64,000 bases of DNA from Pseudomonas sp. Leaf48 (GCF_001421885.1 NZ_LMLH01000028.1:147757-211756), one strand, 5' to 3'; shown: positions 18,050 to 26,811, counted from the stretch's first letter. Program-made: numbers and translations. The notes: generated from the letters alone by a model not told the origin.

Positions 18050-19891
18050 ATGCCTGATTACCGCTCGAAAACATCCACCCACGGCCGCAACATGGCCGGC
18101 GCCCGCGCATTGTGGCGCGCCACGGGGATGAAAGATGACGACTTCAAAAAGCCGATCATCGCCATTGCCAACTCCTTCACCCAGTTCGTGCCTGGCCATG
18201 TCCACCTCAAGGACCTGGGCCAACTGGTCGCCCGCGAAATCGAACGCGCTGGCGGTGTGGCAAAGGAATTCAACACCATCGCTGTCGATGACGGCATCGC
18301 CATGGGCCACGACGGCATGCTCTATTCGCTGCCGAGCCGCGAGATCATCGCCGACTCCGTCGAGTACATGGTCAACGCCCACTGCGCCGACGCCATCGTT
18401 TGCATTTCCAACTGCGACAAGATCACCCCTGGCATGCTGATGGCGTCCCTGCGCCTGAACATCCCGGTGATCTTCGTTTCCGGCGGCCCGATGGAAGCCG
18501 GCAAGACCAAACTCGCCTCCCACGGCCTCGACCTGGTCGACGCCATGGTGATCGCCGCCGACTCCAGCGCTTCTGACGAGAAAGTCGCCGAGTACGAGCG
18601 CAGCGCCTGCCCGACCTGCGGTTCGTGCTCCGGCATGTTCACCGCCAACTCGATGAACTGCCTGGTAGAAGCCCTGGGCCTGGCCTTGCCGGGCAACGGT
18701 TCGACCCTGGCCACCCACAGCGACCGCGAGCAGCTGTTCCTGCAGGCCGGTCGCACCATCGTCGAGCTGTGCAAGCGTTACTACGGCGAGAACGACGAGT
18801 CGGTGTTGCCGCGCAACATCGCCAACTTCCAGGCGTTCGAAAACGCCATGACCCTGGACATCGCCATGGGCGGTTCCACCAACACCATCCTGCACCTGCT
18901 GGCCGCCGCCCAGGAAGCCGAGATCGATTTCGACCTGCGCGACATCGACCGCCTGTCCCGTCACGTGCCGCAACTGTGCAAGGTCGCGCCGAACATCCAG
19001 AAGTACCACATGGAAGACGTGCACCGTGCCGGCGGGATCTTCAGCATCCTCGGCTCGCTGGCCCGTGGCGGCCTGCTGCACACCCAGCTGCCGACCGTGC
19101 ACAGCCGCAGCATGGAAGAAGCGATCGCCAAGTGGGACATCACCCAGACCAACGACGAAGCGGTGCATCACTTCTTCAAGGCCGGTCCTGCTGGCATCCC
19201 GACGCAAACCGCATTCAGCCAGTCGACCCGTTGGGACACCCTGGACGACGACCGTGAAAACGGCTGCATCCGCAGCGTCGAGCACGCCTACTCGCAAGAA
19301 GGCGGCCTGGCCGTGCTGTACGGCAACATCGCCCTGGACGGCTGCGTGGTGAAAACCGCCGGCGTCGACGAGTCGATCCACGTGTTCGAAGGCAACGCGA
19401 AAATTTTCGAAAGCCAGGACAGCGCCGTACGCGGCATCCTCGCTGACGAAGTGAAGGAAGGCGACATCGTCATCATCCGCTACGAAGGCCCGAAAGGCGG
19501 CCCGGGCATGCAGGAAATGCTCTACCCGACTTCGTACCTGAAATCCAAAGGCCTGGGCAAAGCCTGCGCCCTGCTCACCGACGGCCGTTTCTCCGGCGGC
19601 ACCTCGGGCCTGTCCATCGGCCACGCTTCGCCAGAAGCGGCTGCCGGTGGCGCGATTGGCCTGGTGCAGGACGGCGACAAGGTACTGATCGACATCCCGA
19701 ACCGCTCGATCAACCTGTTGGTCAGCGACGAAGAACTGGCTGTGCGCCGCGTTGAGCAAGACAAGAAAGGCTGGAAACCGGTGGAAGTGCGTCCGCGCAA
19801 AGTGACCACAGCGTTGAAAGCCTACGCTTTACTGGCGACCAGTGCTGACAAGGGTGCTGTGCGTAATAAGGCGATGCTTGATGGGCTGTAA
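18050..19891 (+). CDS. ilvD: Dihydroxy-acid dehydratase IlvD
   Basis: A 613-residue enzyme of valine, isoleucine and leucine synthesis that dehydrates 2,3-dihydroxy-acids to 2-oxo-acids. Iron-sulfur ligands are visible in SNCDKITPGM and CPTCGSCSGMFTANSMNC. GRFSGGTSGLSIGH is the C-terminal family signature. Length fits the longer gamma-proteobacterial type. The gene is monocistronic, with its own terminator downstream. The 240 bases upstream, after the REPIN, show no attenuator-like leader peptide. Confidence 0.97.
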   Translation: MPDYRSKTSTHGRNMAGARALWRATGMKDDDFKKPIIAIANSFTQFVPGHVHLKDLGQLVAREIERAGGVAKEFNTIAVDDGIAMGHDGMLYSLPSREIIADSVEYMVNAHCADAIVCISNCDKITPGMLMASLRLNIPVIFVSGGPMEAGKTKLASHGLDLVDAMVIAADSSASDEKVAEYERSACPTCGSCSGMFTANSMNCLVEALGLALPGNGSTLATHSDREQLFLQAGRTIVELCKRYYGENDESVLPRNIANFQAFENAMTLDIAMGGSTNTILHLLAAAQEAEIDFDLRDIDRLSRHVPQLCKVAPNIQKYHMEDVHRAGGIFSILGSLARGGLLHTQLPTVHSRSMEEAIAKWDITQTNDEAVHHFFKAGPAGIPTQTAFSQSTRWDTLDDDRENGCIRSVEHAYSQEGGLAVLYGNIALDGCVVKTAGVDESIHVFEGNAKIFESQDSAVRGILADEVKEGDIVIIRYEGPKGGPGMQEMLYPTSYLKSKGLGKACALLTDGRFSGGTSGLSIGHASPEAAAGGAIGLVQDGDKVLIDIPNRSINLLVSDEELAVRRVEQDKKGWKPVEVRPRKVTTALKAYALLATSADKGAVRNKAMLDGL

Positions 19892-19911
19892 CGTTTAACG
19901 CGTTAAGTAAA

Positions 19912-19940
19912 GATGCCCCGCCAAGTGCGGGGTATTTTTT
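19912..19940 (+). terminator. Rho-independent terminator of ilvD
   Basis: The stem CCCCGC-caagt-GCGGGG (19916-19932) is followed by TATTTTTT. A perfect 12-bp palindrome TTAACGCGTTAA lies between it and the stop codon (19895-19906). Confidence 0.85.
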
Positions 19941-20016
19941 GCAGCGCCTATTGAGTACATCTTACTTGCCAGCGTATTCCGAAGGCATATTCAGAACCAG
20001 TCACAAGCCAAATTCG

Positions 20017-20406
20017 TCATTCGCAAGAACTAGATGTCCGCAACATCTCTCCCAGATAGAAAAGCGCCAGTAATGTTGGACTAATCATTGCCACGCTAAA
20101 CCAAATTTTATTGCTGGGATGGGTTAGTGAGCCTACTAACGGAGGGGTGATAGCTACCAGCCCCATTATTAACATTAACGATATAAAGCGCCTACTGTAA
20201 TATCCTGTAACACTAGGTCTATTCAGTGCCGCAAGAGCAAGCCCTACAGTCCCAGACCATGCGAATAGGCCGATCAAAATACCGAAGGCTTCACCAAACA
20301 TCATAAAGACCGAGCTTAGCAGGGCCAATCCAAAAGCAGGTAAGACACCTCCGATTAGATACATAACTGGCCAAAATATGCGTAGCACCATGTATATCCA
20401 CTCCAT
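20017..20406 (-). CDS. Small multi-pass membrane protein, function unknown (possible immunity protein)
   Basis: A 129-residue protein that is almost wholly hydrophobic, with about four predicted membrane segments (around residues 6-30, 33-55, 70-92 and 98-118). I do not recognise the family. The coding DNA is visibly richer in A/T than the flanking core genes, suggesting recent acquisition. It is the last of three same-strand genes behind a PAAR-domain gene, separated from the middle one by about 108 bases. The position fits an immunity or accessory factor for a type VI effector, but this is inference. Confidence 0.6.
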   Translation of the reverse strand: MEWIYMVLRIFWPVMYLIGGVLPAFGLALLSSVFMMFGEAFGILIGLFAWSGTVGLALAALNRPSVTGYYSRRFISLMLIMGLVAITPPLVGSLTHPSNKIWFSVAMISPTLLALFYLGEMLRTSSSCE

Positions 20407-20514
20407 TAAAAAAGCTCGAGCCGCATAAATTCTCAGACTGATATGGGCTCCCGCCGCCCTCAGACTTTCGATGAGCGAGTCAAGGATTTACCCATGGTCT
20501 GGCAACTTGTAGTT

Positions 20515-20889
20515 TTATGAGATAGCGCTCCTCTGTGGAACGTCGAGTAACAGCGGCTCGATTTGCGGGGACATTCGCAGACTTCTGACTAACCCATTAC
20601 GATCGAAACTAACCGTAAAAAAACGAGCCAGCGGGGTCAAAAATCCGAGTTGGTCGTCGATAAAATGTAGGCGTGCGTCGGACTTGGGAGTACTGAACCA
20701 GGAGTACCCAGGAAAATCCGGATCGATGGCCGCGCTGGAGCGCAGGCGCATGGCTTCCCATGGTTCGTCGATCACCAGCGCAATTTCCGGCTTATCCGAT
20801 AGCGCTCGCATCACCGCCATTATCAGCAGAGCCGCGACTGCAATGGCTAAAACCTTCCGTCGCCACTTCATGCGTCGCAGCGGATTCAT
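20515..20889 (-). CDS. Membrane-anchored small protein, function unknown (possible immunity protein)
   Basis: A 124-residue protein with a basic N-terminus (MNPLRRMKWRRK) and one membrane segment (about residues 13-28), then a roughly 95-residue soluble part, probably periplasmic. No family recognised. Its ATG overlaps the PAAR gene stop by four bases (ATGA), so the two are translationally coupled. Coupling to a PAAR-type effector gene is the usual arrangement for a cognate immunity protein; the assignment is positional only. Confidence 0.65.
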   Translation of the reverse strand: MNPLRRMKWRRKVLAIAVAALLIMAVMRALSDKPEIALVIDEPWEAMRLRSSAAIDPDFPGYSWFSTPKSDARLHFIDDQLGFLTPLARFFTVSFDRNGLVRSLRMSPQIEPLLLDVPQRSAIS

Positions 20890-22361
20890 CGCACGCCCCG
20901 GCCTGCGGCTATATCGAGAATCCCCTGTTCGATCAGTGGGCGATCAGAGCGCCGTAGGAGCTCATCGAATTGCGTCGCCGCCTTGAGCACAAAGGTCATG
21001 CGTTGATGGATATCAGCCAGATTGGCAGAGTAATCGCTGCTGAAGTCAACGGTGCGACCATCTTCGCTGGGGTGGCACTGACTGGCCAGTGTCAGCTCGA
21101 CCGCTGCCGCAGCACCGGAGGGGAAGTTCGTGACGTAGGAGAGATGGTTGCCACGTAGCAAGCGTACCAATTGCACATCGCTGTACATCGATGGCTGCAG
21201 GATGTTCTTCTGTTCGTGCCAAGCCAGATGCACAACACTTTCGGCAATGTTGCCGGCCTCGACGGCTTCGAAAGCTTGCAGGATTTCCTTGTGGTCATAG
21301 CCAAATTCCAATCTTTCCTGCTCAATCGGCCACAGGACCGGATATTGATCATGCCCATAAATTTTATGACGTGACTCCAGACATGTCTTGAACGCCCACA
21401 ACCCACGTTCTTTATAAAAAGCATGTAGCGGAAACACATCCAGAAACAGCGTGGTATTGCCCAGCGCCAGCATGTCGTGCACGTACTTGAGTTGCTCCTG
21501 CACGAGCGACAACGGCTGGTTCGGGCTTCGCACGTCGAGCCACCACGTCGGATTGTTGTTGCGGGCCTGCTCGTAATCTCGTTCAGCCTGCTCAAGCTCG
21601 CGTGCTGTGGTCTGCCTTTCGCTCTTGCTGAACCAACCGAACAAGCCAGCGGGCTTTCTCCTATGCGCCTCCACCCGCCGTTGTTTTGCCTCCTTTTCTG
21701 CCTCTATCTTTTCGATCGAATCCGCCGCATGCAACAACCCGCAACCCACCTGCTTGGAAGCGAACGCCGCGAGACCCGCCCATTGGAAGCGCTGATCCTC
21801 CAGCCACAATCGGGCGTATGCCGCATTGATCGCACGATTACGCGCCTTTGGGTCGGAGATCAGGACGCCGCCCGGCGCCACGATGGCTTCGGCTCTTTGC
21901 TGGTAGCTGCGCCAAAGATTCTGGCAGACCTGCCCCGGCTGCTCGCTGTAGCTCGTTACAGGAGGGCTCGGCGGCGGTGCGTAGCCGGATGTGCGCGGTT
22001 CAACGGTTGGTTGAGGTACTTCGACCGGCTTGACGGATTGCGCGGCGACTCGGGCAGGCGGCGCAACGGTGCCGGCTTCAATCTGTTGGCATCTGATGGT
22101 CTGGTTGGCAATCAGCTTGGGCGATGGATCGCACTTGCACTTGCACAGGTCGCCATCCAGCGCGGGCTTGCGTCCTTCCCAATCTTCCGACAGGCGTGGG
22201 CCGACACAGATAATTGTCCCGGTGCTGTCGCATTCCGGGCATTTGACTTCATCGCCTTCACGCGCCATGGCCTGGCCATTGATGTCGCCGCGATGCCACC
22301 CGCTGAGGACCGTGCCGCCGACGGTGGTTTTAGCCCCGACTGTGATGTTGTAGCGCTTCAT
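20886..22361 (-). CDS. PAAR-domain protein, putative type VI secretion effector
   Basis: A 491-residue protein. The N-terminal roughly 85 residues form a PAAR domain (VGAKTTVGGTVLSGWH, INGQAMAREGDEVKCPEC, then TIICVG and ALDGDLCKCKCDPSPKLI) that would cap the VgrG spike. A Pro-rich linker (about 120-145) joins a roughly 340-residue C-terminal domain I cannot assign. One stretch (ARNRAINAAYARLWLEDQRFQWAGLAAFASKQVG) faintly recalls the DUF2515/YppC family. The ATG at 22361 starts directly at the PAAR fold; a GTG 11 codons upstream is possible. No vgrG or T6SS core gene is in the window, so this is an orphan cassette. Confidence 0.8.
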   Translation of the reverse strand: MKRYNITVGAKTTVGGTVLSGWHRGDINGQAMAREGDEVKCPECDSTGTIICVGPRLSEDWEGRKPALDGDLCKCKCDPSPKLIANQTIRCQQIEAGTVAPPARVAAQSVKPVEVPQPTVEPRTSGYAPPPSPPVTSYSEQPGQVCQNLWRSYQQRAEAIVAPGGVLISDPKARNRAINAAYARLWLEDQRFQWAGLAAFASKQVGCGLLHAADSIEKIEAEKEAKQRRVEAHRRKPAGLFGWFSKSERQTTARELEQAERDYEQARNNNPTWWLDVRSPNQPLSLVQEQLKYVHDMLALGNTTLFLDVFPLHAFYKERGLWAFKTCLESRHKIYGHDQYPVLWPIEQERLEFGYDHKEILQAFEAVEAGNIAESVVHLAWHEQKNILQPSMYSDVQLVRLLRGNHLSYVTNFPSGAAAAVELTLASQCHPSEDGRTVDFSSDYSANLADIHQRMTFVLKAATQFDELLRRSDRPLIEQGILDIAAGRGVR

Positions 22362-22394
22362 GCGAAATGTGCCCTTGTCGGATCGAAAGGACAC

Positions 22395-22687
22395 ACGCTA
22401 GAAGAGGCGATTCGGAGGAAAAATCAGATCATTCTTTGATTGATGTAGGTTGATTCTGAAATGGAGTGTGGAAGTCGGTGCGCTCGCGATACGCCGGGAT
22501 TCGCCGCAATAAAAGTGCCCCGGCGAGTGCGGGACACATTTGTTTACGCCAATCCCCCTGTAGGAGCGAGCATGCTCGCGAAAAACCTGAGGGTGCCCCG
22601 TCGAATCAGGCTTCCAGCGTTATCGTTGACGTCCTTCGCGAGCATGCTCGCTCCTACAGGAAAGCATTCGTCCGGGCGATGCTTGCG
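22395..22687. other. Intergenic region with one REPIN
   Basis: Apart from the REPIN at 22559-22658 there is a weak hairpin (GTGCCCCG near 22515 with CGGGACAC near 22531) resembling a degenerate terminator. No gene is supported. Confidence 0.5.
22559..22658. repeat. REPIN (GAGCATGCTC class)
   Basis: TGTAGGAGCGAGCATGCTCGCGAA faces its inverse. The interior carries AGCGTTATCGTTGACGTC, the reverse complement of the interior of the two RAYT-flanking copies. This copy is therefore inserted in the opposite orientation. Confidence 0.88.
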
Positions 22688-22975
22688 CTAACCCTGCGGG
22701 TCGAGGTTATCCAGCGCCTGATTTACCGCCAGTTCGCCCAGCATGATGACCTGGGCAATGCCCAGCATCGTGCTGCGTTGCGTGCCTTCGAGCAGTGCGG
22801 CGAAATCGCTGGCCATGACATTGGCCGAGGCGAGGGATTCGCAGGCGTGGGCCAGGAGGGTTTCGGTGTCGAGGCCGGGGGCGATGATGAATGTTCGGCT
22901 GGGTTTGCGCGGGGTGGTGTTGATGTGGGCGGACAGGTTGTCGGTATTTGGGGGATCGGGGGTAATTTTGAGCAT
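22688..22975 (-). CDS. Small conserved Pseudomonas protein (DUF3077/DUF6124-like), function unknown
   Basis: A 95-residue protein that opens MLKITPDPPNT and continues with FIIAPGLDTETLLAHACESLASAN. This layout (a short Pro/Asp-rich head and one helical domain) matches small proteins of unknown function scattered in fluorescent pseudomonads that I recall as DUF3077 or DUF6124; the exact family is uncertain. The ATG at 22975 has a good AGGAG site; a longer reading of the frame to 23140 lacks one. Upstream lies an unusual structured region. Confidence 0.7.
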   Translation of the reverse strand: MLKITPDPPNTDNLSAHINTTPRKPSRTFIIAPGLDTETLLAHACESLASANVMASDFAALLEGTQRSTMLGIAQVIMLGELAVNQALDNLDPQG

Positions 22976-23329
22976 TGATGATTCTCCTGGAAACAGGGAG
23001 CTATCACCTTCGCTACCAAACGAAAGGTGGCAGCCATACGCAGGTTGGTAGACCGGTCCAGGGAGCCGGCGCGCTCGAGAGCGCCCTACGCATGACCACC
23101 ATAAAAGCAGAGTCGAAAAACCTGCTGACGGTGTAGTCATGCGCCTGGAAAATCCGGGCTACCAAACCCGATCACTGATGGGCAGCGACGCGGAGAAGAT
23201 AGAACCCGCCAAACAGGCGCACAAGTCGGCGGATTCTGAAGTAGTCGTAGTCCGTTACGCAAGAACGTGCAGGTTGTGACTGTAGGAAGAAGCCGATCAA
23301 ACAGAGGCTTTCATTGCCCGGACGGGCCT
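22976..23329. other. Structured leader/intergenic region with repeated CTACCAAA hairpin loops
   Basis: There is no gene in these 354 bases. Two hairpins share the 8-base loop CTACCAAA: CACCTTCG/CGAAAGGTG (23005-23029) and CGGG/CCCG (23155-23170). Between them TTGGTAG (23045-23051) is complementary to the loop. On the minus strand this would be the 5' leader of the small gene ending at 22688. Confidence 0.5.
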
Positions 23330-23406
23330 CTTCGCGAGCAAGCCCGCTCCCACACTGGATTTGCGTCGTTCACAGATACAGTGTGGGAGCGGGCTTGCTC
23401 GCGAAG
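23330..23406. repeat. REPIN (GCGGGCTTGCTCGCGAA class)
   Basis: CTTCGCGAGCAAGCCCGCTC faces its inverse, lying 15 bases downstream of the pchP stop. The same class recurs at 26134-26210 and 31566-31642. Confidence 0.85.
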
Positions 23407-23420
23407 GCAGCGCCGCGGTC

Positions 23421-24476
23421 TTACTGAATCTCTTCCGGCTTGACGATCACCCAGTTCTTGTCAGCCGTCACCGGCAGCCCTTCTTTGGCCTGTGCCGCGG
23501 CGTGCTTGGCCATCATGCCGTTAATCTGGGTCATGTATTTGTCTTTGCGGTTGACCCACAGGTGGATGCCACCCTTGGCTACGTCCACATCGTGGAACAG
23601 CATGTAGCCGTCGCTGGTTGGGGTGTCTCCGCCGACCAGGACCGGTTTTTTCCACTCATCGATGTAGGTCAGGATCGCCGCATGCTTGCCGGCCATCCAG
23701 GTCGCCGGGGTCCACAGGTACGGGGTCAGTTCAAGGCCCAGGTTGGCCTTCTCGTCATATTTGCCGGCGGTGATTTGCTTGCGTGCGGTGGTCAGTTCGC
23801 CGGTCTTGGGGTCCTTGAGCAGCAACGTCACACCAATCACGTTCTGCGGTTTGACGTTGTAGCCGTACTTCGGATCGGACGCGACCATGCGCACCAATTC
23901 TTCGGAAGCGGCGGTCATTACGTAGACCTCGATGCCGTTCTCCATCAGCTTTTTGTACAGCTCTTGCTGGCCGGTGAAGATTTTCGGCGGGTTGACGTCG
24001 AGTTTCTTGACCACGTCGCCTTCGTAATAAGTGGCCGGTACCGGTTTGCCGGACGCCATCATTTCATCGACGTAGCCCTTGAGCTCCTGCAGGGTGAAGC
24101 CGGAAAACACCTGGGCGACCCATGGATAGCAAACCATGTCGTCGAGTTCGCAGAGGCGGTAGTAGTAGCTGAACAGGCTTTCCTTGTGGTCGGCGGTGTC
24201 CTTGAACGGAATCAGTTTCAGGGAGGGGTCGAGCTTGTCGCGGGTGATCAGGCCCTTGTTCTCCATGAACGGCAGCAACGACTCTTCAAGGTCGTAGCGG
24301 TAACTGGTGTTGTCCATGTCGAACACCGCGTAGTTACCTTTGTTGGCGTTGGCGGCAATCATTGCGTCCAGCGCCTTGGCCTGATCGGCAGGCCAGTGTT
24401 TCAGATCGGTCGCGAATGCCTGGCCGCCGAGGCCGATGCAAAGCGCCAAGGCTAAAAACTTCGGTGCGAACTTCAT
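23421..24476 (-). CDS. pchP: Phosphorylcholine phosphatase PchP (HAD superfamily, periplasmic)
   Basis: A 351-residue protein with a clear signal peptide (MKFAPKFLALALCIGLGGQAFA). HAD motif I is FDMDNTSYRYD, with nucleophile and acid/base aspartates. MTAASEE fits motif II, and VLVGGDTPTSDGYM fits motif IV. This set matches pseudomonad phosphorylcholine phosphatase, which releases phosphate from phosphocholine made by host or lung phospholipase action. The ATG at 24476 has a GGGAG site. In P. aeruginosa the gene is induced by choline metabolites through GbdR; two TGTC/GACA dyads lie upstream here. Confidence 0.9.
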   Translation of the reverse strand: MKFAPKFLALALCIGLGGQAFATDLKHWPADQAKALDAMIAANANKGNYAVFDMDNTSYRYDLEESLLPFMENKGLITRDKLDPSLKLIPFKDTADHKESLFSYYYRLCELDDMVCYPWVAQVFSGFTLQELKGYVDEMMASGKPVPATYYEGDVVKKLDVNPPKIFTGQQELYKKLMENGIEVYVMTAASEELVRMVASDPKYGYNVKPQNVIGVTLLLKDPKTGELTTARKQITAGKYDEKANLGLELTPYLWTPATWMAGKHAAILTYIDEWKKPVLVGGDTPTSDGYMLFHDVDVAKGGIHLWVNRKDKYMTQINGMMAKHAAAQAKEGLPVTADKNWVIVKPEEIQ

Positions 24477-24522
24477 TGGAAAATCTCCCTGATTTAAAGA
24501 CATCGACGCTAACAAATAAGTG

Positions 24523-24589
24523 TGACAGCTCCCGTCTGTCAGCGACCGCCTGCGTCCCTATCGCGCCAGTTGCTGTCCCGACAGCGACA
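24523..24589. promoter_or_regulatory. Two dyads in the pchP upstream region
   Basis: TGACAG-ctcccgt-CTGTCA (24523-24541) is perfect. GTTGCTGTC-cc-GACAGCGAC (about 24570-24589) has one mismatch. Both use TGTC/GACA half-sites and lie 47-113 bases upstream of pchP, in the divergent region shared with the symporter gene. They are plausible activator sites; GbdR is the candidate by family knowledge. Confidence 0.4.
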
Positions 24590-24717
24590 TCGGCTTATTC
24601 CAAAAACGACGGACACCCTACGCTTTTGATATTAAATCTTTAGTTTTCAAGCTGTTAGGCTTACCGGTTCGCAGCTGCCCCCCAAGGCAGCCAGCACAAG
24701 TCTCACTCGGAGTTTTC

Positions 24718-26109
24718 ATGAATCTGCCGCTGATCCTAAATCTGCTGGTGTTCCTGGCCCTGCTCGTTGGCCTGGCGCAAACCCGCCACACTACATTCAG
24801 CCTGGCGAAAAAAGTCTTGCTCGCCCTCGTGCTGGGCGTGGTATTCGGTGTGGCCCTGCACACTGTCTACGGTGCCGGCAATCCGGTACTCAAAGCCTCG
24901 ATCGGCTGGTTCGATCTGGTCGGCAACGGTTATGTGCAGTTGCTGCAAATGATCGTGATCCCGCTGGTCTTCGCCTCGATCCTCAGCGCCGTGGCCCGCC
25001 TGCATAACGCCTCGTCCCTGGGCAAGATCAGTTTCCTGACCATCGGCACCCTGCTGTTTACCACCGCCATCGCGGCGCTGATCGGTATCGGCTTGACCAA
25101 TTTGTTCGGCCTGACCGCCGAGGGCCTGGTAGCCGGCACCCAGGAAATGGCTCGCCTGCAAACCATTCAGAGCGACTATGCGGGCAAGGTCGCTGACCTG
25201 AATGTGCCGCAGTTACTGCTGTCGTTCATTCCGCAGAATCCATTCGCCGACCTGGCGCGGGCCAAGCCGACGTCGATCATCAGTGTGGTGATTTTCGCCG
25301 CGTTCCTCGGCGTCGCGGCCCTGCAGTTGCTCAAGGATGACGTGGAAAAAGGTCAGAAAGTGATCAATGCCATCGACACCCTGCAAGCCTGGGTGATGCG
25401 TCTGGTGCGCCTGGTGATGAAGCTGACCCCGTATGGCGTGCTGGCGCTGATGACCAAAGTGGTCGCCGGTTCCAACCTGCAAGACATCATCAAGCTCGGC
25501 AGTTTCGTGGTGGTGTCCTACATTGGCCTGGGCCTGATGTTTGTCGTGCACGGGCTGTTGGTGTCAGCCGCCGGGATCAACCCGCTGCGTTTCTTCCGCA
25601 AGATCTGGCCGGTGCTGACGTTTGCTTTCACCAGCCGGTCAAGCGCGGCAACGATCCCGTTGAGCATCGAAGCGCAGACCAGTCGCCTGGGCATTCCACA
25701 GTCCGTCGCCAGTTTTTCTGCCTCATTCGGCGCGACCATCGGCCAGAATGGCTGCGCCGGCCTGTACCCGGCCATGTTGGCAGTGATGGTGGCGCCAGCC
25801 GTGGGCATCAACCCGCTGGACCCGCTGTGGATCGCGACGCTGGTGGCGATTGTGACCTTGAGCTCGGCTGGCGTGGCCGGTGTCGGTGGTGGCGCGACCT
25901 TCGCGGCATTGATCGTGCTGCCGGCGATGGGTTTGCCGGTGTCACTGGTGGCGTTGCTGATTTCGGTCGAGCCGTTGATTGATATGGGGCGTACGGCGTT
26001 GAACGTGAGTGGTTCGATCACGGCCGGGGCGATTACCAGCCAGGTGATGCAGCAGACGGACAAAGAACTACTGGATGCGGATGAGCATTCGGAGTTGGTT
26101 CACGCTTAA
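24718..26109 (+). CDS. Dicarboxylate/amino acid:cation symporter, L-cystine transporter type (TcyP/YdjN)
   Basis: A 463-residue multi-pass member of the DAACS (SLC1-like) family. VQLLQMIVIPLVFASILSAVARL is the TM3-4 family motif, FTSRSSAATIPLSIEAQ the serine-rich re-entrant loop HP1 equivalent, and GATIGQNGCAGLYPAMLAVMVAP the TM7 region. The NGCAG and LGIPQSVASF wording fits the L-cystine transporter branch (TcyP/YdjN) rather than GltP or DctA. It is divergent from pchP, so both may answer to a shared control region. The substrate call is by resemblance. Confidence 0.85.
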   Translation: MNLPLILNLLVFLALLVGLAQTRHTTFSLAKKVLLALVLGVVFGVALHTVYGAGNPVLKASIGWFDLVGNGYVQLLQMIVIPLVFASILSAVARLHNASSLGKISFLTIGTLLFTTAIAALIGIGLTNLFGLTAEGLVAGTQEMARLQTIQSDYAGKVADLNVPQLLLSFIPQNPFADLARAKPTSIISVVIFAAFLGVAALQLLKDDVEKGQKVINAIDTLQAWVMRLVRLVMKLTPYGVLALMTKVVAGSNLQDIIKLGSFVVVSYIGLGLMFVVHGLLVSAAGINPLRFFRKIWPVLTFAFTSRSSAATIPLSIEAQTSRLGIPQSVASFSASFGATIGQNGCAGLYPAMLAVMVAPAVGINPLDPLWIATLVAIVTLSSAGVAGVGGGATFAALIVLPAMGLPVSLVALLISVEPLIDMGRTALNVSGSITAGAITSQVMQQTDKELLDADEHSELVHA

Positions 26110-26133
26110 GCTTTGCAGCGACTGAGCAGGCCC

Positions 26134-26210
26134 CTTCGCGAGCAAGCCCGCTCCCACCTTGGATCTGTGAACGACACACATCCCCTGTGGGAGCGGGCTT
26201 GCTCGCGAAG
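26134..26210. repeat. REPIN (GCGGGCTTGCTCGCGAA class)
   Basis: An inverted pair CTTCGCGAGCAAGCCCGCTC and GAGCGGGCTTGCTCGCGAAG between the convergent symporter and folA genes; its right end abuts the folA stop. Confidence 0.85.
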
Positions 26211-26213
26211 CTC

Positions 26214-26726
26214 TTAAGCTTTTTCCCAGACTTCGAAGTTGTACGCCGGCTTGTCGCCCTCAGCCGGGTTCGGCACATTCGACACCAGTTTCCACTGGCC
26301 CAAATCAAACTCCGGAAACCACGCATCCCCTTCCGGACTCAGCGCCACGCGGGTCAAATACAGGCGATCGGCCTGAGCCAACCCTTGCGCATACAACTGC
26401 GCGCCGCCAATCAGCATCAGCTCATCGACGCCCTGTTCCTTCGCCCATTCTTCTGCGCGAATCACTGCCGCTTCCAGCGACGGATAAACCTCTGCGCCTT
26501 CCAGCACCAGATCCGCCTGGCGGCTGACCACGATGTTCAACCGGCCCGGTAGCGGCCGACCGAGGGAATCCCAGGTCTTGCGACCCATGATGATCGGCTT
26601 GCCCAGGGTGGTGGCCTTGAAGTATCTGAAGTCCCCCGGCAAGTGCCAGGGCATGCTGTTGTCGACGCCGATCACGCGGTTTTCACCGAGGGCTGCGATC
26701 AGGCTGAGGGGGAGTGATTTAGTCAT
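26214..26726 (-). CDS. folA: Dihydrofolate reductase FolA
   Basis: A 170-residue enzyme that makes tetrahydrofolate with NADPH and is the trimethoprim target. Visible motifs are LIAALGENRVIGVDNSMPWHLPGDF (N-terminal strand, Met20-loop region, and the PWHLPxD substrate segment with its acidic residue), IIMGRKTWDSLGRPLPGR (NADPH site) and IGGAQLYAQGL. Chromosomal type and normal length. Confidence 0.97.
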   Translation of the reverse strand: MTKSLPLSLIAALGENRVIGVDNSMPWHLPGDFRYFKATTLGKPIIMGRKTWDSLGRPLPGRLNIVVSRQADLVLEGAEVYPSLEAAVIRAEEWAKEQGVDELMLIGGAQLYAQGLAQADRLYLTRVALSPEGDAWFPEFDLGQWKLVSNVPNPAEGDKPAYNFEVWEKA

Positions 26727-26811
26727 GTCGGCGAGGATACCAGAGCCTTGCTTTCGCCGATAAGCGCCACAGCGGTTATGCTCACAGCTCGATTAAGCGA
26801 CGGAATGCCGC

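Noticed and set aside
20970..22439. Plus-strand frames opposite the PAAR gene
   Set aside because: The minus frame has a clear PAAR domain and a coupled downstream gene; the plus frames have no domain.
22505..22535. Possible terminator GTGCCCCGGCGAGTGCGGGAC
   Set aside because: The stem is imperfect and no gene on the plus strand ends just before it.
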